Positions 1 through 4,020 of a DNA stretch of 5,708 nucleotides are shown here, in pieces. Made by a program: the position numbers and the translations under genes. The DNA is taken from assembly GCA_017457555.1 (NCBI GenBank), contig JAFTHG010000064.1, positions 1 through 5,708 on the forward strand, in the 5' to 3' direction. This DNA comes from Kiritimatiellia bacterium (GTDB taxonomy: Bacteria > Verrucomicrobiota > Kiritimatiellia > RFP12 > DVOR01). The first letter of the stretch is position 1. Every line of letters starts with the position of its first letter. A model generated the notes under the pieces. It ran no database searches. It saw only the letters and a program-made list of their open reading frames with translations, and was not told the origin of the DNA.

Positions 1-480
1 AAGGCTGTCTACGACGTAACTGAGGGCTGGATTCTTGAAAAGATCATCACGCTCCCTGAAGAACTCGTGGATTCTCCGGCAGCTGCAGCTATTGAAGCAG
101 CCATGGAGGCTGCTGGTGTGACAGAAATCGCTTCCTACACGATCACCACCAAGGGTGCTGCTGATACGGGTGCAACCGTTCAGGCTGTTGCTGACGTCCT
201 CGCAGTCTTTGATGTGACCCCGACCGTGGATGGAAACGGTGTGCTCTCCATCGCTTACGAATTCGGTATCTCCGAAATGACCAACGCGGGTGAAGTCATC
301 ACCATCACCGCTGGCGTCACGGGTGCTGAATATCGCGCAGATGTGACGGTGGCCTTCTACGCTGACGGCGACCAAATCGGCACGGCCACTACAACGGCTG
401 ACAGCACGACGGCTTCCATCACGGGCATTCAGGCTGCCGAGATCAACGGCAAGAAGATTACCGTGAAGGCGATCAAGTAA
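1..480 (+). CDS. C-terminal part of an unrecognised beta-rich, probably exported protein (5' end outside window)
   Basis: The frame is open from base 1 and stops with TAA at 478-480, giving 159 residues of a longer protein. The GTG at 67 is only an internal codon: the 22 codons before it are open and protein-like. I do not recognise the family. An Ala-rich, probably helical stretch (about residues 23-45) is followed by alternating Val/Ile/Thr strands (about 43-159) with many Thr, Ala and Gly, and the chain ends on a strand (ITVKAIK). There are no cysteines. This composition fits an extracellular Ig-like or beta-sandwich terminal domain of a secreted or cell-surface protein, but that is inference; the signal peptide would lie outside the window. 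Codon choice is strongly biased (GGT, AAG, ATC, GAA), as in well-expressed genes, and differs from the GTG/TTG/GGG-rich genes at 990-2683. It is the last gene of its transcription unit, because a strong terminator follows 34 nt after the stop. Confidence 0.8.
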   Translation, partial: KAVYDVTEGWILEKIITLPEELVDSPAAAAIEAAMEAAGVTEIASYTITTKGAADTGATVQAVADVLAVFDVTPTVDGNGVLSIAYEFGISEMTNAGEVITITAGVTGAEYRADVTVAFYADGDQIGTATTTADSTTASITGIQAAEINGKKITVKAIK

Positions 481-513
481 GCCTTAAAAGAAGCACAGCT
501 TCATTTCAAAAGA

Positions 514-544
514 CACGGCTCGCATTTGCGGGCCGTGCCTTTTT
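514..544 (+). terminator. Intrinsic terminator, possibly bidirectional
   Basis: A 10-bp stem pairs 514-523 (CACGGCTCGC) with 528-537 (GCGGGCCGTG), with one G-T wobble and the 4-nt loop ATTT. It is followed by CC and five T (540-544). This is a classic Rho-independent terminator for the gene ending at 480. On the other strand the same stem is followed by TCTTTTG (complement of 507-511 and flanks), so it could also stop leftward transcription, less strongly. Confidence 0.88.
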
Positions 545-552
545 GTGGTAGG

Positions 553-576
553 GCGGTGTCAATCTCTTTTCACCGC
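553..576. repeat. Inverted repeat GCGGTG/CACCGC, copy 1
   Basis: GCGGTG (553-558) and CACCGC (571-576) form a 6-bp stem with a 12-nt loop. The left arm and loop start (551-567) recur at 781-797, where the same arms are again paired. Confidence 0.6.
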
Positions 577-623
577 AAAGACGCAAATGGAAATACTTTC
601 TGTGGAGGCTTTCACTTGGCTTG

Positions 624-647
624 ATGCGGACCGAGGGTGGTCCGCAT
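624..647. repeat. 9-bp perfect inverted repeat
   Basis: ATGCGGACC (624-632) and GGTCCGCAT (639-647) are exact reverse complements around the 6-nt loop GAGGGT. A stem this GC-rich would be stable in RNA. No T-tract follows, so it is not a terminator. Confidence 0.75.
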
Positions 648-703
648 GCCGAACCTGGACAGGCACTGCCAGGCCTTCGCACCAGCCGTTCCTGATCCGG
701 CCT

Positions 704-723
704 GTGAGCCACTCTCGGCTCGC
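704..723. repeat. 7-bp hairpin
   Basis: GTGAGCC (704-710) pairs with GGCTCGC (717-723), with one G-T wobble and a 6-nt loop. A longer-range pair, CAGGCC (670-675) with GGCCTG (699-704), lies just upstream and overlaps by one base. Confidence 0.5.
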
Positions 724-738
724 CCCTCTCTGTGCACT

Positions 739-759
739 CGCCACTGTGGCACAGTGGCG
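739..759. repeat. Perfect 21-bp palindrome (10-bp arms, 1-nt centre)
   Basis: CGCCACTGTG (739-748) and CACAGTGGCG (750-759) are exact reverse complements around the single base G749. It could be an RNA hairpin with a TGGCA loop, a dimeric protein site, or part of a repeat element. It is the longest perfect palindrome I found in the window. Confidence 0.8.
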
Positions 760-782
760 TAGCCACTACATGCTTGGCAGGG

Positions 783-818
783 GCGGTGTCGATCTGTCTC
801 GGACGGAGCGAGCACCGC
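783..818. repeat. Inverted repeat GCGGTG/CACCGC, copy 2
   Basis: GCGGTGTCG (783-791) pairs with CGA-G-CACCGC (809-818) with one bulged G (812), giving 9 bp. The outer 6 bp are the same arms as at 553-576, and the left side 781-797 matches 551-567 at 15 of 17 positions. Confidence 0.6.
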
Positions 819-944
819 ACCCTTTTGCCAGTCGCTTTGCTCCTTGACTCGACAAGCTCGTCCCCAATCGCGTCTTTGCGGTCTCCCCACACTGGTCGTC
901 CTGCGGCGCACCCGCCACGCGCCACTTGGCTGATGCTCCATTTT

Positions 945-954
945 TAAGCGCTTA
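945..954. promoter_or_regulatory. Candidate operator: palindrome TAAGCGCTTA in the promoter spacer
   Basis: A perfect 10-bp palindrome ends 3 bp before the -10 box, so it lies between the -35 and -10 positions. A dimeric repressor bound there would block RNA polymerase. No regulator gene is in the window; a chance palindrome of this size is possible. Confidence 0.35.
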
Positions 955-963
955 TGTTATAAT
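955..963 (+). promoter_or_regulatory. Extended -10 promoter (TGTTATAAT) for the TRIC-ispE operon
   Basis: A perfect TATAAT (958-963) is preceded by TG plus one base (955-957), the extended -10 form of a sigma-70-type promoter. No good -35 sits at 16-18 nt: the hexamer at 935-940 is GCTCCA. An extended -10 can compensate for that. Transcription would start near 970, leaving about 20 nt before the ATG at 990. It follows the terminator and repeat-rich spacer, as expected for the first promoter of a new unit. Confidence 0.78.
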
Positions 964-979
964 GTAGGGGTTCAGTGAC

Positions 980-984
980 GGAGG
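980..984 (+). promoter_or_regulatory. Ribosome binding site GGAGG that decides the TRIC gene start
   Basis: GGAGG lies 5 nt before the ATG at 990. An in-frame GTG at 975 would put this site inside the coding region and leave only about 5 nt of leader from the predicted transcription start, so ATG 990 is preferred. Confidence 0.7.
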
Positions 985-989
985 TGGTG

Positions 990-1688
990 ATGAGGCTTTC
1001 TTTTCTTATCGCGCACAAGGACGAGATTATTTTGGCGTTGGACCTTTTTGGTACGGCGATCTTTGCTATTACGGGTGCGCTGCGAGGGTTTCGGCGTCAT
1101 TTGGACTTTTTGGGTGTGTGTGTCTTGGCCTGTGCGGTCGGGATTGGTGGGGGGATGATGCGTGATGCGTTGATTGGAGCAACGCCGGTTGCGGCGTTTC
1201 AGGATGGACGTTACCTTATTATTTGTGTGGTGATGGCGGTGGGTGCTTTTTTTGTGGCGCCGCGGTTGAGTGTGCGGTGGAATGTGATTCCGGTGTTGGA
1301 TGCTGTGGGGTTGGGGGTGTTTACAGCGATTGGGTGTGAGAAAGCGGCGCTGTATGGATGCGGCAATGCGGCAACGGTGTTGTGTGGAGTGATGACGGCT
1401 GTGGGGGGTGGTGTGATCCGTGATGTGCTGGTGATGCGGATTCCGGCGGTGTTGCGGAGTGATTTTTATGCTACAGCGGCGGCACTGGGAGGAGGACTCT
1501 TTTTGATTTTGCTCTATTATGCCTCGTGGGCAGATTATTTTGGACGCTTTTTGTTGGTATCCGGCACGGTGCTTCTGATTCGTCTAGTGGCGATGCGCTT
1601 CAAATTTCATCTGCCGGCCTCGCATGCTGTGCCGAATCGTCAACGGTGGCATTTCCGCCATCCTCGCCGTCGCTTACCCAAGGAGTAA
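990..1688 (+). CDS. TRIC/UPF0126 family inner-membrane protein (YadS/YicG-like)
   Basis: A 232-residue polytopic membrane protein of the UPF0126 family, related to trimeric intracellular cation channels; some members have been linked to glycine uptake, so the substrate cannot be fixed from sequence. Two tandem copies of the family repeat are visible: residues about 15-95 with D18, the GALRG turn (29-33) and GIGGGMMRD (51-59), and about 100-200 with D104 and AVGGGVIRD (137-145). Each GGG-x-x-RD motif is the kinked pore signature. About six or seven hydrophobic segments fill residues 13-202. The C-terminus (203-232) is a strongly basic, soluble tail, longer than I expect for the family. The last codons, AAG GAG, also form the ribosome site for ispE, whose ATG is 5 nt after this stop, so the two genes are probably translationally coupled. 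Codons are unusually rich in GTG, TTG, GCG and GGG. Confidence 0.88.
   Translation: MRLSFLIAHKDEIILALDLFGTAIFAITGALRGFRRHLDFLGVCVLACAVGIGGGMMRDALIGATPVAAFQDGRYLIICVVMAVGAFFVAPRLSVRWNVIPVLDAVGLGVFTAIGCEKAALYGCGNAATVLCGVMTAVGGGVIRDVLVMRIPAVLRSDFYATAAALGGGLFLILLYYASWADYFGRFLLVSGTVLLIRLVAMRFKFHLPASHAVPNRQRWHFRHPRRRLPKE
1680..1685 (+). promoter_or_regulatory. Ribosome binding site AAGGAG for ispE, inside the TRIC gene end
   Basis: AAGGAG lies 8 nt before the ATG at 1694 and overlaps the last two sense codons of the upstream gene. It fixes the ispE start at 1694 and rules out longer in-frame starts such as 1526, which lie within the TRIC gene. Confidence 0.85.
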
Positions 1689-1693
1689 GGGTT

Positions 1694-2683
1694 ATGTTAC
1701 TGTTTTCTCCTGCAAAGGTTAATTTGTCGCTTGCAGTTTCCGGGTTACGTGAGGATGGTTATCATGGATTGGATTCTGTGGTCACATTAGTTTCTCTGGG
1801 GGATGATGTGACGTTGGAGCGGGCTGCAGAGACAACGCTTGAAGTGGTGAGTGATACGGTAGATTTGCAGTCGATGCCACAGGATTGCGAACGGAATCTG
1901 GCGGTGCGAGCGGTACGTTTGATTGAGCAGTCGGTGGGGCGTGTGCTGCCGACGGCGATTCGGATTGTGAAGCGGATTCCTTTGGGAGGAGGTTTGGGAG
2001 GGGGCAGTTCAAATGCTGCGACGGTTTTGAAGGGGATGAATGAGTTATGGCATTTGGGATTGCCACTTGATACGTTGTGTGCTTTGGGGGCGCAGTTGGG
2101 GTCGGATGTGCCACTGTTTTTACAGGATGGCACGGTGCGGATGTGTGGACGAGGGGAGCAGGTGGAGCGATTGAATTTAAGTGGAGCGCCTTCACTTTGT
2201 CTGGTTTTAGCCAATGATGGTACGCATTGCCCGACGCCACAAGTTTATCGAGGATGGGATGTGCGGCATCCGGGTGTGGAAAACTTTTCATACAAAGGCT
2301 TGACAGACGGGGATGTTTTTTGCGATAATCTACGTCTCTCTCTCCAGAAGGGGAAGGTCACAGATGTGGCAACGTGGGTTTTTAATGACCTGGAAGCGCC
2401 GTGTTTTGACCAATTCCCGGGAGTACGAGGCACAGCTGAAGCCCTGCAATCAGCGGGATGTGACGGCGTGTTGCTTTGTGGCAGCGGTGGAACCGTTTGC
2501 GGCATGGTGGCGAGTGCTGAGGTTGGAGAGCGGGTGCTTGCACATCCGGCGTTAGCTCATTGCTGGCGTGCAAGTGTACAGACGCTGCCCGATGGTGTAA
2601 TGGCAGCACACGGGCCTTTGACGCCCATAGTCATGGTTCGAATCCATGTCGGGCAACCATGCCCTTCAGCGTCTGTCAAATAA
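1694..2683 (+). CDS. ispE: 4-diphosphocytidyl-2-C-methyl-D-erythritol kinase (IspE), running through a tRNA gene
   Basis: IspE phosphorylates CDP-methylerythritol with ATP in the cytoplasmic MEP pathway to IPP and DMAPP. The 329-residue product shows the GHMP-kinase layout: SPAKVNLSL near the N-terminus with the substrate Lys8, GYHGLDSV (22-29), the ATP-binding loop IPLGGGLGGGSSNAA (95-109), LGSDVP with the catalytic Asp138, NDLEAP (231-236) and the late glycine motif CGSGGT (262-267). Family members are usually about 280-300 residues. The conserved fold appears to end near residue 297, where the normal stop would be. Instead the frame stays open through tRNA-Gln: residues 298-322 are encoded by the tRNA and 323-329 by its trailer, with TAA at 2681-2683. 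That tail has no family counterpart that I know of. If RNase P cuts at 2586 the message becomes stopless. The start is set by AAGGAG 8 nt upstream, overlapping the previous gene's end. An internal promoter sits at 2300-2329. Confidence 0.93.
   Translation: MLLFSPAKVNLSLAVSGLREDGYHGLDSVVTLVSLGDDVTLERAAETTLEVVSDTVDLQSMPQDCERNLAVRAVRLIEQSVGRVLPTAIRIVKRIPLGGGLGGGSSNAATVLKGMNELWHLGLPLDTLCALGAQLGSDVPLFLQDGTVRMCGRGEQVERLNLSGAPSLCLVLANDGTHCPTPQVYRGWDVRHPGVENFSYKGLTDGDVFCDNLRLSLQKGKVTDVATWVFNDLEAPCFDQFPGVRGTAEALQSAGCDGVLLCGSGGTVCGMVASAEVGERVLAHPALAHCWRASVQTLPDGVMAAHGPLTPIVMVRIHVGQPCPSASVK
2300..2329 (+). promoter_or_regulatory. Strong internal promoter inside ispE, reading toward tRNA-Gln and prs
   Basis: A perfect -35 TTGACA (2300-2305), an 18-nt spacer, the extended element TGC (2321-2323) and the -10 GATAAT (2324-2329, 5 of 6 consensus) make the best two-box promoter seen in the window. 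Transcription would start near 2336, about 250 nt before the tRNA. Transcripts from here lack the ispE start, so tRNA-Gln, prs and the ribosomal genes could be expressed independently of ispE. The bases also encode IspE residues 203-212, so chance cannot be excluded. Confidence 0.62.
2578..2676. repeat. Inverted repeat clamping the tRNA-Gln gene
   Basis: ACAGACGCTG (2578-2587) and CAGCGTCTGT (2667-2676) are exact 10-bp reverse complements on either side of the tRNA. Eight bp (2578-2585 with 2669-2676) can form without disturbing the tRNA; the inner two would compete with the first acceptor pairs. This pairs the pre-tRNA leader with its trailer. Confidence 0.7.
2586..2659 (+). tRNA. tRNA-Gln (anticodon UUG), CCA encoded, nested in ispE
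   Basis: The cloverleaf folds by hand. Acceptor TGCCCGA (2586-2592) pairs perfectly with TCGGGCA (2649-2655); the D stem is GTG (2595-2597) with CAC (2607-2609). The anticodon stem 2611-2615/2623-2627 has four good pairs plus an outer C-A mismatch. The 7-nt loop CTTTGAC carries anticodon TTG (2618-2620). The variable loop has 4 nt, the T stem CATGG/CCATG is perfect, and the T loop is TTCGAAT. The discriminator is A2656 and CCA is genomic (2657-2659). The weak U1-A72 pair is typical of bacterial tRNA-Gln, read by GlnRS or by the GluRS/GatCAB route; A73 differs from the G73 of E. coli. A tRNA-Gln between ispE and prs is, from memory, a conserved arrangement in proteobacteria too. Here it lies entirely within the ispE frame. 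It is probably processed from the operon or internal-promoter transcript by RNase P and a 3' nuclease. Confidence 0.95.
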
Positions 2684-2686
2684 TTT

Positions 2687-2693
2687 AAGGAAA
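2687..2693 (+). promoter_or_regulatory. Ribosome binding site AAGGAAA that decides the prs start
   Basis: AAGGAAA lies 6 nt before the ATG at 2700. A longer in-frame ATG at 2646 lies in the T arm of the tRNA, has no such site and adds residues foreign to the family. Confidence 0.8.
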
Positions 2694-2699
2694 GCAGAG

Positions 2700-3647
2700 A
2701 TGGAAAACCTCAAAGTGTTTTCGGGAACCGCGAATCGTCCGCTCGCCGAGCAGATTGCCGCCTGTATGGGCACAACGCTCGGCGGCATTGATATTCGTCA
2801 TTTCCCTGACGGTGAAACCTTTTGCAAGTACAATGACAATGTGCGCGGCGCAGATGTGTTCATCGTGCAGCCGATTTGCGGTCAGCCGAATGAAATGCTG
2901 ATGGAATTGCTGATTATGATTGATGCCGCCCGTCGTGGATCGGCTGGTCGTATTACAGCAGTGCTCCCTTATTATGGTTATGCGCGTCAGGATCGTAAGG
3001 ATCAGCCGCGTGTGCCGATTACGGCGAAGCTCGTGGCAAACCTTTTGGTGGCAGCCGGAGCGAATCGCGTTTTGACAATGGATCTGCACGCACAGCAGAT
3101 TCAAGGATTTTTTGATATTCCCGTGGATCATCTTCACGCCGCGCCGGTTATGGTGAAATACTTGCGCGAAATGAAGTTGGCTAAGCCTCTTGTCGTTTCA
3201 CCCGATACCGGCGGGGTCAAGACGGCTTATGCTTACTCGCAGATGCTGGGCACAGGTCTGGCAATCGTTGCGAAACAGCGTTTGGGTGCCGCGGAAGTGG
3301 ATGCGTTCAGCGTGGTCGGCGATGTCGACGGCTGTGACGTAATCATGGTTGATGATATGACGACGACCTGCGGAACGCTTTGTGCAGCTGCAAAGCTTTT
3401 GAAGGCGCACGGCGCAAAGAGCGTGCGTGCGGTGGTGTCGCACATCCCCCTGACGCAGGTGGGCATTGACCGCCTTCGCAACAACAATGGCCTGATTGAA
3501 GAATTGATCACGACCGACTCGATCCCGCTTGGCGATAAAGAGGCCGGTTTGCCGGTCAAGGTTCTCTCGGTGGCACCGTTGTTGGCCGAAGCGATTATCC
3601 GCATCCATAACAACCAGTCCGTTTCCTCGCTCTTCCGTTTATCGTAA
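2700..3647 (+). CDS. prs: Ribose-phosphate pyrophosphokinase (PRPP synthetase)
   Basis: Prs transfers pyrophosphate from ATP to ribose 5-phosphate, giving PRPP for purine, pyrimidine, NAD, histidine and tryptophan synthesis in the cytoplasm. The 315 residues match class I enzymes in length. Visible motifs are HFPDGE (34-39, ATP contact), YGYARQDRK (92-100), the signature DLHAQQIQGFFDIPVD (128-143), SPDTGG (167-172) before the second domain, the flexible catalytic loop with KQR (192-194), and the PRPP loop VDDMTTTCGT (217-226). Two deviations stand out. KRR of E. coli is KQR here, keeping the outer Lys and Arg. The PRPP loop has Thr222 where DTGGT/DTCGT enzymes have Asp. Neither should abolish activity by itself. 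Start ATG 2700 has AAGGAAA 6 nt upstream, and the gene begins 16 nt after the ispE stop. Once the tRNA is excised its message would have a roughly 40-nt leader. The nearest promoter is the one inside ispE. Confidence 0.96.
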   Translation: MENLKVFSGTANRPLAEQIAACMGTTLGGIDIRHFPDGETFCKYNDNVRGADVFIVQPICGQPNEMLMELLIMIDAARRGSAGRITAVLPYYGYARQDRKDQPRVPITAKLVANLLVAAGANRVLTMDLHAQQIQGFFDIPVDHLHAAPVMVKYLREMKLAKPLVVSPDTGGVKTAYAYSQMLGTGLAIVAKQRLGAAEVDAFSVVGDVDGCDVIMVDDMTTTCGTLCAAAKLLKAHGAKSVRAVVSHIPLTQVGIDRLRNNNGLIEELITTDSIPLGDKEAGLPVKVLSVAPLLAEAIIRIHNNQSVSSLFRLS

Positions 3648-3685
3648 GCGGGGCAGGACGATCTTTAGAAACAAGGATACCATCC

Positions 3686-3979
3686 ATGAATCAGATTACA
3701 CTCACCGCCGTTGTGCGTTCCGAGCAAGGATCTGGCGCTGCCGGTCGTTTACGTCGTGCAGGCAAGATTCCTGCAATTGTGAAGCGTGCCACGGGTGAAC
3801 AGACCCTTATCACGCTGGATGCCCACGAGTATGAAATGTCGATGCGTAAGCAGACGGCGACGTCTGAAATCGCACTCGATCTCGCAGGTGCTCAGATTTC
3901 CGTTACTATTTACGAAGTGCAGCACGATGTGATCACCGGCGAGGTGACACACGTCGACTTTGGTGAAATTTCGAAGTAA
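3686..3979 (+). CDS. rplY: 50S ribosomal protein bL25, short form
   Basis: bL25 binds 5S rRNA in the central protuberance of the large subunit. The 97-residue chain shows the family's N-terminal pattern: TAVVRSEQGSGAAGRLRRAGKIPAIV (about 7-32), then the strand pairs ITLDAHEY (42-49) and EIALDLAGAQISVTIYEVQHD (61-81), and the closing VTHVDFGEI (88-95). It is the single-domain E. coli-type form, without the C-terminal domain of CTC/TL5 proteins. The usual PA-x-x-YG is PAIVKR here, so the Tyr-Gly pair is absent. AAGGA (3673-3677) lies 8 nt before the ATG. It follows prs by 38 nt with no terminator between and precedes pth by 41 nt, the familiar prs-rplY-pth order. Confidence 0.93.
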   Translation: MNQITLTAVVRSEQGSGAAGRLRRAGKIPAIVKRATGEQTLITLDAHEYEMSMRKQTATSEIALDLAGAQISVTIYEVQHDVITGEVTHVDFGEISK

Positions 3980-3984
3980 CCCAT

Positions 3985-4007
3985 TGCCCGGCTGCATTGG
4001 CTGGGCA
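3985..4007 (+). promoter_or_regulatory. Hairpin in the rplY-pth gap, abutting the pth ribosome site
   Basis: TGCCCGGC (3985-3992) pairs with GCTGGGCA (4000-4007) across a 7-nt loop, 8 bp with one G-T wobble. No T-run follows, so it is not an intrinsic terminator. It ends directly at the pth ribosome site (4008-4013) and could affect pth translation or mRNA cleavage and stability. Confidence 0.5.
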
Positions 4008-4013
4008 GGCGGA
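4008..4013 (+). promoter_or_regulatory. Ribosome binding site GGCGGA that decides the pth start
   Basis: GGCGGA, a modest site, lies 7 nt before ATG 4021, where the conserved Pth N-terminus begins. The upstream in-frame TTG at 3997 lies in the hairpin loop and has no ribosome site. Confidence 0.6.
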
Positions 4014-4020
4014 TAAGTGC

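Larger units (their letters stand above)
545..957. other. Gene-free spacer rich in inverted and direct repeats
   Basis: About 410 bp with no convincing gene: open frames occur on both strands but none has a ribosome site or a recognisable protein. The stretch holds at least five hairpin-forming inverted repeats (553-576, 624-647, 704-723, 739-759, 783-818), two short direct-repeat pairs (551-567 with 781-797; 613-627 with 923-936), and a 12-bp inverted pair (573-584 with 870-881). The stretch at 571-587 (CACCGCAAAGACGCAAA) resembles multi-copy repeats that, from memory, often yield spurious peptides such as SRKDAKAQR in Verrucomicrobia, Chlorobi and spirochaete genomes. It may be a dispersed repeat element or a structured RNA. 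No transposase, tRNA or protein-coding signal was seen. Confidence 0.6.

Noticed and set aside
926..931. TTGGCT as the -35 for the promoter at 958-963
   Set aside because: The spacing is 26 nt, far outside the 16-18 nt range.
506..941. Open frames on both strands in the spacer (minus 506-925, minus 612-941, plus 545-847, plus 732-947)
   Set aside because: They overlap one another in several frames, lack ribosome sites, have Arg/Pro/Cys-rich low-quality translations and coincide with hairpins and repeats. They look like frames opened by a repeat element, not genes.
905..945. Terminator formed by GGCGC/GCGCC (905-909, 919-923) and the T-run at 941-945
   Set aside because: The stem has 5 bp and the T-run starts 17 nt after it, too far for intrinsic termination.
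975..989. GTG start at 975 for the TRIC gene
   Set aside because: It would leave about 5 nt of leader from the predicted transcription start and places the GGAGG site inside the gene; ATG 990 fits better.
1526..1693. Longer ispE start at 1526
   Set aside because: This stretch lies within the TRIC gene in another frame; the conserved IspE N-terminus and the AAGGAG site put the start at 1694.
1782..2505. Long minus-strand frames opposite ispE, and similar ones opposite prs and ssb
   Set aside because: They are shadows of well-identified + strand genes, with no protein-like composition and no start signals.
2586..2659. tRNA-Gln as a pseudogene because of the C-A mismatch at the top of the anticodon stem
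   Set aside because: All other stems are perfect or nearly so, the T loop and anticodon loop are canonical and CCA is encoded; one mismatch at position 27-43 is tolerated in working tRNAs.
2646..2699. Longer prs start at ATG 2646
   Set aside because: That ATG is in the T arm of the tRNA, lacks a ribosome site and adds 18 residues absent from the Prs family.
3997..4020. TTG start at 3997 for pth
   Set aside because: It lies in a hairpin loop with no ribosome site; Pth proteins begin at the MKVLVGLGNPG position.
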